A stretch of 11,874 nt of DNA from Candidatus Desantisiibacteriota bacterium (GTDB lineage: Bacteria; JACRDZ01), in NCBI GenBank assembly GCA_016209155.1, contig JACQWU010000046.1, forward strand, positions 1 through 11,874, given 5' to 3'. A program made the position numbers and the translations under genes. Of this stretch, positions 1 to 6,869 are shown piece after piece; within the stretch, counting starts at the first letter, position 1, and the number at the start of each line of letters is the position of its first letter. The notes under the pieces were generated by a model. It did no database searches. It saw nothing but the letters and a program-made list of their open reading frames with translations, and was not told the origin of the DNA.

Positions 1-503
1 ATTTCAAGTTATTAAAATCCATGCCGGCAGTATAATATTGAGATAAAAACATTTTAAATATAATTACTAATAAATATAAGAATAAGTGCTTTTTAAAAAA
101 CAATATTTTGTCCTATTATCATTTTATATTTTTAATTTAAAAATTCGTGTAAGTTTCAAGATCATTGAAAATACTCGAAATCCCCAGTATGCATGAGGAC
201 TGCTTTATACGGTAAATCTTCATTTGGATATAGTATTATACAGTCAAATAAACATCTTGTCAAATTATTTTACGCTGCAAAAATAAGTTTTAAATAAATT
301 CTAAAAATTCTAAAAAATTAGATTAAAGTCTGTATGTTAAAACAGCTATTACTGAAAATCTTTTTCATTATCTTTTACTTTATTATTTGAATAAATTTCA
401 TTTTTAGTCCAATATATATCATGGCAGGGAAATTACATATCCGGAGTAAAAAATTAAGATTATAGAGATTTTTGCCGATAAAATTAAAATCAGGGCAATA
501 TTT
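1..503. other. AT-rich non-coding stretch
   Basis: No convincing gene is visible on either strand. The first 40 bases could hold the last codons of an upstream plus-strand gene: two frames stay open from the edge and stop at about 35 and 44. Neither stretch is long enough to recognise. The rest is very AT-rich with many stops. A short direct repeat (ATTCTAAAA twice) lies near 298-315. The promoter of the downstream lipoprotein-phosphofructokinase unit should lie here, but I found no -35/-10 pair close enough to consensus to call. No tRNA-like T-loop or riboswitch-like core was seen. Confidence 0.5.
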
Positions 504-1211
504 ATGAGAAAAAATATAATATTTATTTTAAGTTTTATTTTTTTTACCGGTTGTGCGGGCGCGCATTATCAGGTATTGCCGGGAGCACCTTTGATGGAAA
601 AGGGCAGCCAGAGAATTGCTGTCAATCTCAGTGTATCGATCGGGCAGGAAAAAAAATTAAAATGGTATATACCTCGTGATTGGATAATTTCCAACGAATA
701 TAGATATGGAGTTGGAAATAATACGGATATAGGTATTTATCCTGCCGGATTAAATATCATTCCATGCGCTTTGGATGTCAGATGGCTTGATAAAAAAGAA
801 TCGGATAAATTAAACTTTCACCGGATGGAGTTTTTTTATAATTCTATAACTTATAATAAACAGATTTCAAATATGGGAATAAGATATGATTATTTTATTA
901 AAAAGAACGAACCCAATGAATATGTTATGATGAGAGTTTACGGCGGATCTCTTCTTTTGCTTAAGTTCTGGGATATAGAAAAAAATAATAATAATGTATG
1001 GTATCATCCTATAGCAGGTGTGTTTGCCGGCGAGGAATCGGAAAATGAATTAGATGAAATAGATTATCTCCCGGGTTTTAATTATTTTATGGAGAAACCA
1101 TCCGCCGGAAATCCGCTGCTATATCCCGGTGAAAAGAAAAAAGATTTATATGATTTTTTTATGGGAGATATATTTTTAGGCATAGCACATGGTAATTCAT
1201 ATGCAGAATAA
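504..1211 (+). CDS. Predicted lipoprotein of unknown function
   Basis: This 235-residue protein starts with a lipoprotein signal: basic MRKN, a hydrophobic run to residue 14, then FTGC with the likely lipidated Cys at 17 (Phe rather than Leu at -3). The mature part has many aromatic and alternating residues. A segment near 65-80 (YRYGVGNNTDIGIYPAG) resembles strands of small outer-membrane beta-barrel-like proteins, so a membrane-anchored beta-rich protein is plausible. No family is recognised. The start at 504 follows a modest AGGG ribosome site. The stop is only 19 bases before the first phosphofructokinase gene, suggesting co-transcription, although no functional link to glycolysis can be read from the sequence. 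The reading frame and secretion signal are secure; the function is unknown. Confidence 0.8.
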   Translation: MRKNIIFILSFIFFTGCAGAHYQVLPGAPLMEKGSQRIAVNLSVSIGQEKKLKWYIPRDWIISNEYRYGVGNNTDIGIYPAGLNIIPCALDVRWLDKKESDKLNFHRMEFFYNSITYNKQISNMGIRYDYFIKKNEPNEYVMMRVYGGSLLLLKFWDIEKNNNNVWYHPIAGVFAGEESENELDEIDYLPGFNYFMEKPSAGNPLLYPGEKKKDLYDFFMGDIFLGIAHGNSYAE

Positions 1212-1230
1212 AAAAGAAAGAGGTTAAAAT

Positions 1231-2319
1231 ATGAATAATAAACGAATTGGGGTTTTGACCGGCGGAGGCGATTGTCCGGGATTAAATGCTGTTATAAGAG
1301 CAATTGTTAAACAGGGGATAACGGAATATGGTATGGAAATAACAGGTTTAATTGACGGTTATAAAGGGCTGATTGAAAATAACAGCAAAGTATTGCGGTT
1401 AAAAGATATATCAGGAATACTGACAAGAGGAGGAACTATCCTCGGAACTTCGAATAGAGATAATCCATTCCAATATCAGACGGAAAATAATGGGAAGAAG
1501 GAAATAAAAGATGTTTCTGAGCAAGTATTAGAAAATATAAAAAAATTGAATTTGTCTTCACTTATTGTAATAGGAGGAGACGGATCATTAAAAATTGCGA
1601 ATGAACTTTACAAAAAAGGTGTTCCCATTGTGGGAGTTCCCAAAACCATAGATAATGACCTGTCGTGCACGGAAATAACATTTGGTTTTGATACGGCTCT
1701 TGTTACGGCCACAGAAGCAATCGATAAGCTCCATTCTACCGCTGAATCTCATCACAGAGTTATGATAGTTGAAGTAATGGGGCGTAATGCGGGATGGATC
1801 GCTCTTCATTCCGGTATTGCAGGAGGCGCGGATTTAATACTTTTACCTGAAATGCCTTTTAGTATTGATAAAATATGTAAAAAGGTTATTGAAAGGCATA
1901 GCATAGGAAAAAAATTCAGTATTGTTGTAGTTGCTGAAGGCGCTTATGAAGCAGGCAGCAGCGTTGTGGTAAAAAAGATAGTAAATGATATTTCAATGCC
2001 CGTGCGTCTTGGTGGAATAGGAAATAGGGTAGGGGATGAGATTGAGAAAAAAACAGGGATTGAAACACGTGTTACTGTTTTAGGACATCTGCAAAGAGGC
2101 GGAACTCCTTCTGCTTTTGATAGAATTCTTGCAACACGTTTCGGCAGTATGGCAGTAAAAATGGTAAATGAAGAAAAAAGCGGGATTATGGTCGCACTTA
2201 AAAATGCGGAGATTGTTTCTGTTCCTATTGAGGAAGCTATACAAAAACCTAAATATATAGATCCCGAAAGTCAAATAATAAATATTGCGCGTTCAATAGG
2301 AATATCTTTTGGAAATTAA
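1231..2319 (+). CDS. pfkA: 6-phosphofructokinase, ATP-type donor residues (first of tandem pair)
   Basis: This 362-residue protein is a complete PfkA-family 6-phosphofructokinase, which phosphorylates fructose 6-phosphate to fructose 1,6-bisphosphate in cytosolic glycolysis. The phosphate-binding GGGDCPGLN is at 11-19, GGDGS at 115-119, PKTIDND at 137-143 with catalytic Asp141, MGR at 183-185, and GHLQRGG at 285-291. The residue matching E. coli Gly104 is Gly118, which favours ATP; the one matching Gly124 is Lys138. This Gly/Lys combination occurs in ATP-dependent actinobacterial enzymes (TIGR02483-like 'mixed' clade), so ATP is the likely donor but not certain. A GAGG site lies just before the ATG. 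The gene sits 19 bases after the lipoprotein gene and 25 bases before a paralogue, as part of one operon. No truncation is seen. Confidence 0.95.
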   Translation: MNNKRIGVLTGGGDCPGLNAVIRAIVKQGITEYGMEITGLIDGYKGLIENNSKVLRLKDISGILTRGGTILGTSNRDNPFQYQTENNGKKEIKDVSEQVLENIKKLNLSSLIVIGGDGSLKIANELYKKGVPIVGVPKTIDNDLSCTEITFGFDTALVTATEAIDKLHSTAESHHRVMIVEVMGRNAGWIALHSGIAGGADLILLPEMPFSIDKICKKVIERHSIGKKFSIVVVAEGAYEAGSSVVVKKIVNDISMPVRLGGIGNRVGDEIEKKTGIETRVTVLGHLQRGGTPSAFDRILATRFGSMAVKMVNEEKSGIMVALKNAEIVSVPIEEAIQKPKYIDPESQIINIARSIGISFGN

Positions 2320-2344
2320 AGCATAATGAAGGAGGAAATAGCAA

Positions 2345-3379
2345 ATGGTAAAACGTATTGGAATATTAACGGGCGGCGGGGATTGTCCCGGTTTAAACGC
2401 GGCTATAAGAGCTATTGTTCGAAAAGGGATAAGTATACATGGGTATGAAATTTTCGGCATTCTTAATGGATGGGCGGGACTTTTGGATGGTAAAATAAAA
2501 CCATTGGGAAGAGATGATGTCTCGGGTATCCTACATAAAGGAGGAACAATAATAGGCACTTCCAGAACCAATCCTTATAAAAGAGATGATGGAGTAGATA
2601 AAATAAAAGAAAATATGAAGATATCAAATCTGGAATCTATTATTGCTATCGGGGGAGAGGATACTCTCGGAGTTGCCGCAAAATTAATTGATGAAGGGAT
2701 AAAAGTAGTGGGAGTGCCTAAAACTATTGATAATGACCTTAAAGGCACTCAGTATACATTCGGATTTGATACTGCGGTTAGTATTATAACAGAAGCTATT
2801 GACCGTCTGCATTCTACTGCAGAAGCTCATCATCGGGTAATAGTACTTGAAGTAATGGGAAGACATGCCGGATGGCTTGCGGTAGTCGGCGGAATTGCCG
2901 GAGGTGCGGATCTTATTTTAATTCCTGAAGAACCTTTTGATATAAATGGAGTATGTGAAGTAATAAAACGCCGTCATCAAAGCGGCAGAGATTTCAGTCT
3001 GGTTGTGGTTTCAGAAGGTGCCAAAGAAAAGGAAATGAATGAAATTACCTCAAGCAAAAGAAAAGATGAATTCGGACATGAGATGCTTGGCGGAATAGGA
3101 AATGTTTTGAGCAAAAAAATAGAAAAAATTACCGGGTTTGAAACCCGCGTTACTGTACTCGGACACACACAGCGCGGCGGTACGCCTACAGCATTTGACA
3201 GAGTACTTGCCACACGCTATGGGATAGCCGCAATAGATCTTATAGCAAAAGATCAATACGGATTTATGGTGGCGCTTGTAGGAGGGGAAATTAAACCAAT
3301 ACCGCTTAAAGAGATGGCAAGCGGTATCAAAACTGTGGATATGGAACTTTATGAAATTGCTAAAGTATTTTTTGGCTGA
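2345..3379 (+). CDS. Phosphofructokinase, PPi-type donor residues (second of tandem pair)
   Basis: This 344-residue PfkA-family enzyme shares the whole fold with its upstream neighbour: GGGDCPGLN at 10-18, PKTIDND at 125-131 with catalytic Asp129, MGR at 171-173, and GHTQRGG near its C-terminal third. The donor loop reads GGEDT at 103-107, placing Asp106 where E. coli has Gly104, with Lys126 at the Gly124 position. Asp/Lys is the classical signature of diphosphate-fructose-6-phosphate 1-phosphotransferase (EC 2.7.1.90), where Asp blocks the ATP alpha-phosphate. The predicted reaction is therefore reversible and could also serve gluconeogenesis. A strong AAGGAGG site (2329-2335) lies nine bases before the ATG. 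The stop codon directly abuts the stop of the convergent gene at 3380. Donor use is inferred from two residues, not shown. Confidence 0.93.
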   Translation: MVKRIGILTGGGDCPGLNAAIRAIVRKGISIHGYEIFGILNGWAGLLDGKIKPLGRDDVSGILHKGGTIIGTSRTNPYKRDDGVDKIKENMKISNLESIIAIGGEDTLGVAAKLIDEGIKVVGVPKTIDNDLKGTQYTFGFDTAVSIITEAIDRLHSTAEAHHRVIVLEVMGRHAGWLAVVGGIAGGADLILIPEEPFDINGVCEVIKRRHQSGRDFSLVVVSEGAKEKEMNEITSSKRKDEFGHEMLGGIGNVLSKKIEKITGFETRVTVLGHTQRGGTPTAFDRVLATRYGIAAIDLIAKDQYGFMVALVGGEIKPIPLKEMASGIKTVDMELYEIAKVFFG

Positions 3380-3745
3380 TTAAAAAGCCTGATCTAAATC
3401 GGATGAGGTTAAATCTTCAATTGTCAGTTTGTCTATTGCCCATTCTATGTCATTTAGAATTTTTTCGTTAGATTTATCAAATCCCGCATATTTTTTATTT
3501 AAGTCCATTAAATCAATGGAACCATAATCATATTCACTGAATTCATTAAAAATTACTTTATCGTTTTTCAGGATATAGTCATCATCAGGATTTGGATTGT
3601 TAAATAATACAGGCAGGTTTATATCGGGAGGTATTTTTTTTTCAATTATTTTTGTTGATGGATTTACAGGAGATGTTTTTTTTTGTGAATTAGTATTATT
3701 TAATTTACTATTCTTTTTTTCGCTGCTAAAAAAAATTTGGATCAT
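3380..3745 (-). CDS. Hypothetical protein with acidic C-terminal region
   Basis: This 121-residue reading frame has no recognised family. It has a Lys/Ser/Asn-rich N-terminal third, a Pro-rich linker (about 38-55), and an acidic C-terminal part rich in Asp, Leu and Ile (about 70-121) that looks partly helical. The first ATG has only a weak GGAAA about 7-8 bases upstream. The frame stays open without ATG up to 3838, almost to the pyrR stop; the extension is hydrophobic (VVFRLIILNFGNL), so a longer membrane-anchored product from a non-ATG start is possible. It follows pyrR on the same strand by about 100 bases and its stop touches that of the phosphofructokinase. Tight packing supports a real gene, but composition alone does not prove it. 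Confidence 0.5.
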   Translation of the reverse strand: MIQIFFSSEKKNSKLNNTNSQKKTSPVNPSTKIIEKKIPPDINLPVLFNNPNPDDDYILKNDKVIFNEFSEYDYGSIDLMDLNKKYAGFDKSNEKILNDIEWAIDKLTIEDLTSSDLDQAF

Positions 3746-3843
3746 ATTAAGATTTCCAAAATTTAAAATTATTAAACGGAAAACTACTTTAGTAGTAGTA
3801 TTATAATAATCGGCAGGTATTGAAAATACTTTATCTAATTAAG

Positions 3844-4386
3844 TTATGATTTTACCGGATAAATTACAACTCCTTCTGTTTCATCTATTTCTTTTAATTG
3901 AACTTTTATTTTTTTATGTTTTGGGGTATTTATTATTTTTCCTGTAAAGTCAGGATGAATAGGCAGTTCTCTGTTACCGCGGTCAATAAGTACGGCCAGT
4001 TGAATTTTTTGGGGACGGCCGAAATCTATCAGTTCATTTAAAGCCGCACGTATAGTTCTGCCTGTGTAGATAACATCGTCAACAAGAAGAATATTTTTAT
4101 TAACGATACTAAACGAGATATCTGTCCCTTTTACAGTTGGATGTTTTTTCCTCAGAGATGAAACATCATCCCTGTAAAAAGTAATATCTATAGAACCTTG
4201 CGGGACATCAATTTTTTTACTGTTTTTAATTTTTAGAGCAATTCGTTTTGCAAGATATACCCCTCTGGTGTGAATACCTATAATAACCAGATCCTTCATA
4301 TCCTTATTTTTTTTAATTATTTTATTTATAAGCTCATCCAATATATCATTAAGCTGCTTTTTAGACATTAATTGTTTTTTTTGCAT
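3844..4386 (-). CDS. pyrR: PyrR: pyrimidine operon attenuator / uracil phosphoribosyltransferase
   Basis: This 180-residue protein aligns over its whole length with Bacillus PyrR (181 residues). That protein binds pyr mRNA to promote attenuation when UMP/UTP is plentiful and can convert uracil plus PRPP to UMP. Visible motifs are GIHTRGVYLAKR (37-48), ITFYRDD (68-74), the PRPP loop VDDVIYTGRT (102-111), GRPQKIQLAVLIDRG (123-137) and RELPIHPDFTGK (139-150). I chose the ATG at 4386 rather than an in-frame ATG at 4422: an AGGAG site (4394-4398) sits seven bases upstream, the longer start would run into rluD, and the length then fits the family. It lies 13 bases after rluD, the order known from Bacillus. 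No pyr biosynthesis or uracil permease gene is present here, so its RNA targets lie elsewhere. Confidence 0.93.
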   Translation of the reverse strand: MQKKQLMSKKQLNDILDELINKIIKKNKDMKDLVIIGIHTRGVYLAKRIALKIKNSKKIDVPQGSIDITFYRDDVSSLRKKHPTVKGTDISFSIVNKNILLVDDVIYTGRTIRAALNELIDFGRPQKIQLAVLIDRGNRELPIHPDFTGKIINTPKHKKIKVQLKEIDETEGVVIYPVKS

Positions 4387-4393
4387 AATATAT

Positions 4394-4398
4394 CTCCT
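4394..4398 (-). promoter_or_regulatory. Ribosome binding site deciding the pyrR start
   Basis: AGGAG on the minus strand lies seven bases before the ATG at 4386, inside the gap between the rluD stop and pyrR. It favours this start over the in-frame ATG 36 bases upstream, which lies inside rluD and lacks a comparable site. Confidence 0.8.
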
Positions 4399-4399
4399 G

Positions 4400-5314
4400 T
4401 TAAATATTTTTAACAAACTCAATCGCTCTTTTCATATCTTCCGGCAGAACACTGGCAAATTCAATATACCGGTTATTAACCGGGTGATTGAACGAAAGAA
4501 ACGCTGAATGCAGCGCCTGCCGATTTATTATCTGCGTATCTTTTTTACTGCCGTAAACAACATCCCCTGCAACCGGATGTTTAATAAATGCAAGATGTAC
4601 GCGTACCTGATGAGTACGTCCGGTATCAAGTTTGGCATTTATTAATGAATAATTTTTGAATGTTTCTATTACCTCAAAATGAGTAACAGCTTCACGGCTA
4701 TTTTTATCTGTTACTTTCATTTTTTGCCTGTCTATGGGATCTCTTCCTATTGGAGCTTTAACTGTGAATTTTTTTTGTAAAAATCTGCCATGCACAAGAG
4801 CAATATATTTGCGGCTGATTTCCCGTTTTTGCCATTTTCCCTGTAATTTTCTATGTGTAATATCATTTTTTGCTATTACCATAAGTCCTGAAGTATCTTT
4901 ATCCAGCCGGTGGACAATTCCGGGACGAAGTATTCCATTTATTCCCGATAAATTTTTAGAATGATATAATACGGCATTCACCAGCGTATTTTTTGTATTC
5001 CCGGGCGCCGGATGCACAACCATCCCCGCAGGTTTATTTATTATTATCAAATCTTCATCTTCATATACAATTTCAAGAGGAATATTTTCCGGTTCTGCTT
5101 TTAAATCAGCCGGTTCCGGTAAATCAATTTCCACCTGATCCCCGCATTTTATTTTATATCCGGATTTCTCAAATCGACTGTTAACAGTGATATATCTTTC
5201 CGTGATAAGTTTTTGAATATATGTACGGCTTATATTATTTTTATGTTTAAACACAAAAATATCCAATCGTACATTCTCATCAGATTTGTTCCCAACTACA
5301 TATATTTCGGCCAT
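4400..5314 (-). CDS. rluD: RluA/RluD-family 23S rRNA pseudouridine synthase
   Basis: This 304-residue enzyme isomerises uridine to pseudouridine in RNA, most likely in 23S rRNA as RluD-type proteins do. An S4 RNA-binding domain covers about 15-65 (VRLDIFV..SRTYIQKLI). The catalytic domain follows, with INKPAGMVVHP (92-102), the hallmark HRLDKDTSG (135-143) with catalytic Asp138, and GRTHQVRVHL (232-241). Length and motif order are typical. The exact target position cannot be read from sequence, and RluA-family paralogues differ in target, so the symbol is the best family-level guess. The ATG at 5314 has only a weak AAGG upstream. It is probably the first gene of an rluD-pyrR unit; lspA, often upstream in Bacillus, is absent here and the XRE gene lies there instead. 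Confidence 0.92.
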   Translation of the reverse strand: MAEIYVVGNKSDENVRLDIFVFKHKNNISRTYIQKLITERYITVNSRFEKSGYKIKCGDQVEIDLPEPADLKAEPENIPLEIVYEDEDLIIINKPAGMVVHPAPGNTKNTLVNAVLYHSKNLSGINGILRPGIVHRLDKDTSGLMVIAKNDITHRKLQGKWQKREISRKYIALVHGRFLQKKFTVKAPIGRDPIDRQKMKVTDKNSREAVTHFEVIETFKNYSLINAKLDTGRTHQVRVHLAFIKHPVAGDVVYGSKKDTQIINRQALHSAFLSFNHPVNNRYIEFASVLPEDMKRAIEFVKNI

Positions 5315-5395
5315 AATATAAAATTACCTTAGAATATTTGATGTTTTTAATTTAAAAGAAAATTAATTTGCCAGGACAATCATTCCCTGATTTCA

Positions 5396-5719
5396 TTAAG
5401 ATTGAACTTTTTTTAACCCTTTTATAATTTTTACAGGCAGGTTGTCTTCCAAAATTGATATTATTTCAGAAATTATTTCAACAGATTGAGAAATTTTCGT
5501 ATTTATTGGTTTTTCAGCAATTTTATAAAATTCAGCGATAGGAATATCTAAACAAAGACAAATTTTGTTCAATACACCAATTGAAGGTACCCTTTGGTTT
5601 TTTTCAAGTCTAGACAAATAAGTTTGTGTAATCCCTACGAGACCAGCAAATTTAACTTGATTGTATTTTTTGGAAACTCTAAGTAAACGAATTGTATTAT
5701 TGATACCAAGTTTTTTCAT
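5396..5719 (-). CDS. XRE/Cro-family transcriptional regulator
   Basis: This 107-residue protein carries a Cro/C1-type helix-turn-helix at about 8-66. Helices 2-3 read QVKFAGLVGITQTYLSRLEKN, followed by RVPSIGVLNKICLCLDIPIAEF, which is typical spacing for the family. The C-terminal 40 residues form a Lys/Ile-rich, probably helical segment that may dimerise or contact a partner. No ligand or protease domain is visible. A perfect 15-base palindrome lies 16 bases before its ATG, and no good Shine-Dalgarno site is seen (A-rich upstream). The gene sits between a truncated enolase start and rluD on the same strand. This suggests an autoregulated small repressor, or the antitoxin-like half of a decayed pair, but no toxin homologue is visible beside it. 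Family call is firm; role is unknown. Confidence 0.88.
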   Translation of the reverse strand: MKKLGINNTIRLLRVSKKYNQVKFAGLVGITQTYLSRLEKNQRVPSIGVLNKICLCLDIPIAEFYKIAEKPINTKISQSVEIISEIISILEDNLPVKIIKGLKKVQS

Positions 5720-5734
5720 TTTAATAAATTTTTG

Positions 5735-5749
5735 GTTTAGTAACTAAAC
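5735..5749. promoter_or_regulatory. Perfect palindrome, candidate operator of the XRE gene
   Basis: GTTTAGTAACTAAAC is a perfect 7+1+7 inverted repeat located 16 bases before the XRE start codon and 11 bases after the stop of the enolase fragment. Position and size fit the binding site of a dimeric XRE repressor controlling its own gene. A run of seven T follows on the plus strand, so a weak plus-strand terminator is an alternative, but the stem would be only about five AT-rich pairs. Confidence 0.6.
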
Positions 5750-5759
5750 TTTTTTTAAT

Positions 5760-6071
<312 letters not shown>

Positions 6072-6110
6072 CTATACACATTAATTACGATGATTTCTAA
6101 TAAATAATCC

Positions 6111-6144
6111 AAGGGAACTACTGAAACAACCCTGTAGTTCCCTT
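6111..6144 (-). terminator. Strong hairpin, probable transcription terminator
   Basis: AAGGGAACTAC (6111-6121) and GTAGTTCCCTT (6134-6144) form a perfect 11-base-pair stem with a 12-base loop. The hairpin lies downstream of the helical ORF at 6253-6600 and upstream of the enolase fragment on the minus strand, a good place for a terminator. A clear U-run is lacking on either strand (minus: TTGGATTATTTATT follows), so a purely structural or processing role is possible. Confidence 0.55.
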
Positions 6145-6201
6145 AAAAACCAATATGTAATATCATTTTTTTGATTACTCCTTTAAAGCCAATAATATCG
6201 A

Positions 6202-6221
6202 ACTTAAGATCACCTCCTTAA
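6202..6221 (-). promoter_or_regulatory. Orphan consensus Shine-Dalgarno in a hairpin loop
   Basis: On the minus strand AAGGAGGTGATC is fully complementary to the 3' end of 16S rRNA. It is framed by two CTTAAG hexamers that can pair, putting GAGGTGAT in an 8-base loop. No ATG, GTG or TTG lies at the usual 5-10 base distance; the only nearby start is the GTG inside the motif itself. It looks like the translation site of a lost or non-canonical small gene. Confidence 0.5.
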
Positions 6222-6252
6222 GAATTTTTATTGGGTGCTCAAACCCTCTCTT

Positions 6253-6600
6253 TCAGTTTTTGTCATTTTGCTTGCCGGTTTTATTGGTGATTGCTTTAAT
6301 TATTTCCGAAACAACTTGGCATATTTTCGAGTTAAAAAAAACATCGAGAATATTTTTTAATGCCTCAAGAATTCGGATTATATTCTTGAGCCTTTGTTTA
6401 GTTAAGGGTCGCCTTTTCGCATAATTATTAAAAACCTCCTTTCTCAAATCACTTAAACAATTATTTATATCCTTATTAACTTCATAAAGTGATTTGAATG
6501 AACCAGCGTCTTCGTATTTTTTAACATGTTTGAAAATTTTATCTTGAAGTTTTAGCAAACGTTCTAAACCATCCAGATCGTTTTTAAGTGGTGTTGTCAT
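6253..6600 (-). CDS. Hypothetical small helical protein
   Basis: This 115-residue protein belongs to no family I recognise. It is rich in Leu, Lys, Asn and Asp with heptad-like spacing (LDGLERLLKLQDKIFKHVKKYE at 9-30; LKNIIRILEALKNIL at 71-85), so an all-helical, possibly coiled-coil fold is likely. The C-terminus is polar and basic (NKTGKQNDKN). There is no signal peptide and no clear membrane span, although the 80-105 stretch is fairly hydrophobic. I chose the ATG at 6600 because AGGAG (6606-6610) lies five bases upstream; an in-frame ATG at 6657 would add 19 residues without a ribosome site. It follows a strong promoter by about 260 bases of leader and is followed by a hairpin. It may be an accessory gene; real coding is likely, role unknown. 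Confidence 0.65.
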   Translation of the reverse strand: MTTPLKNDLDGLERLLKLQDKIFKHVKKYEDAGSFKSLYEVNKDINNCLSDLRKEVFNNYAKRRPLTKQRLKNIIRILEALKNILDVFFNSKICQVVSEIIKAITNKTGKQNDKN

Positions 6601-6605
6601 ATAGA

Positions 6606-6610
6606 CTCCT
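6606..6610 (-). promoter_or_regulatory. Ribosome binding site deciding the start of the helical ORF
   Basis: AGGAG on the minus strand, five bases before the ATG at 6600, marks the start and makes the upstream in-frame ATG at 6657 unlikely. Confidence 0.7.
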
Positions 6611-6679
6611 TTCTTCGAGCAAGTAAATGCGATAGAAGAGTCAGTTTTCACACCCACTTAAAAAACAAAAATTTGGGCA

Positions 6680-6721
6680 CTATTTTAATTCAGAATCAGA
6701 ACTCAAAAAATCAAGAATCAT
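6680..6721 (-). CDS. Possible leader peptide MILDFLSSDSELK
   Basis: A 13-codon frame begins at an ATG six bases after GGAG and ends with TAG, 80 bases before the helical ORF on the same strand. Its strong ribosome site and place in the leader between promoter and gene suggest a translated leader peptide. Another 15-codon frame (MCGKKIQNEYKRRLI) ends with a TGA overlapping this ATG, but lacks a ribosome site. It is too short to prove coding from sequence. Confidence 0.3.
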   Translation of the reverse strand: MILDFLSSDSELK

Positions 6722-6785
6722 ATTAATCTCCTTTTGTATTCGTTTTGTATTTTTTTACCGCACATGTGTTTCTATTGATGCATTT

Positions 6786-6801
6786 TACGGATTAATCCGT
6801 A
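6786..6801. promoter_or_regulatory. Perfect 16-bp palindrome, candidate operator
   Basis: TACGGATTAATCCGTA is a perfect palindrome about 60-80 bases downstream of the predicted start of transcription from the promoter at 6870-6898. The position suits a protein-binding site acting as a roadblock, or a short RNA hairpin. It does not resemble the palindrome before the XRE gene, so that regulator is not an obvious ligand. Confidence 0.4.
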
Positions 6802-6869
6802 TTCATTTTGTTCATTTATCACCCCCCTGGTTATTATTCTTTTGCCTGAGGATTTTATTTATATTAATA

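Larger units (their letters stand above)
6601..6869 (-). other. Leader region with tiny ORFs and a palindrome
   Basis: This stretch lies between the promoter at 6870-6898 and the helical ORF. It holds a GGGGGGTGAT ribosome-like site (6818-6827) six or fewer bases before a 7-codon frame MNKMNTD (6792-6815), whose stop lies inside the perfect palindrome TACGGATTAATCCGTA (6786-6801), and the 13-codon frame at 6680-6721. The rest is AT-rich with no recognised RNA family. A regulated leader, or the worn remains of a gene, would both fit. Confidence 0.45.

Noticed and set aside
421-465. 14-codon frame MAGKLHIRSKKLRL upstream of the lipoprotein
   Set aside because: No ribosome site, too short, and no supporting context.
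2293-2571. Minus-strand frame of 92 codons over the start of the second phosphofructokinase
   Set aside because: It overlaps a secure family member on the other strand, has Pro-rich shadow composition, and shows no domain.
3597-3806. Plus-strand 69-codon frame opposite the acidic ORF
   Set aside because: Poly-Phe/Leu composition is typical of the antisense of an AT-rich Lys/Asn-rich gene, and there is no ribosome site.
4387-4422. Longer pyrR start at 4422
   Set aside because: It overlaps the end of rluD, lacks a ribosome site, and gives 12 extra residues not found in the family; AGGAG at 4394-4398 points to 4386.
5315-5395. Hairpin between the XRE gene and rluD (AGGGA/TCCT around 5370-5387)
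   Set aside because: The stem is only about four pairs with a bulge and the following sequence is not a clear U-run, so I did not call a terminator.
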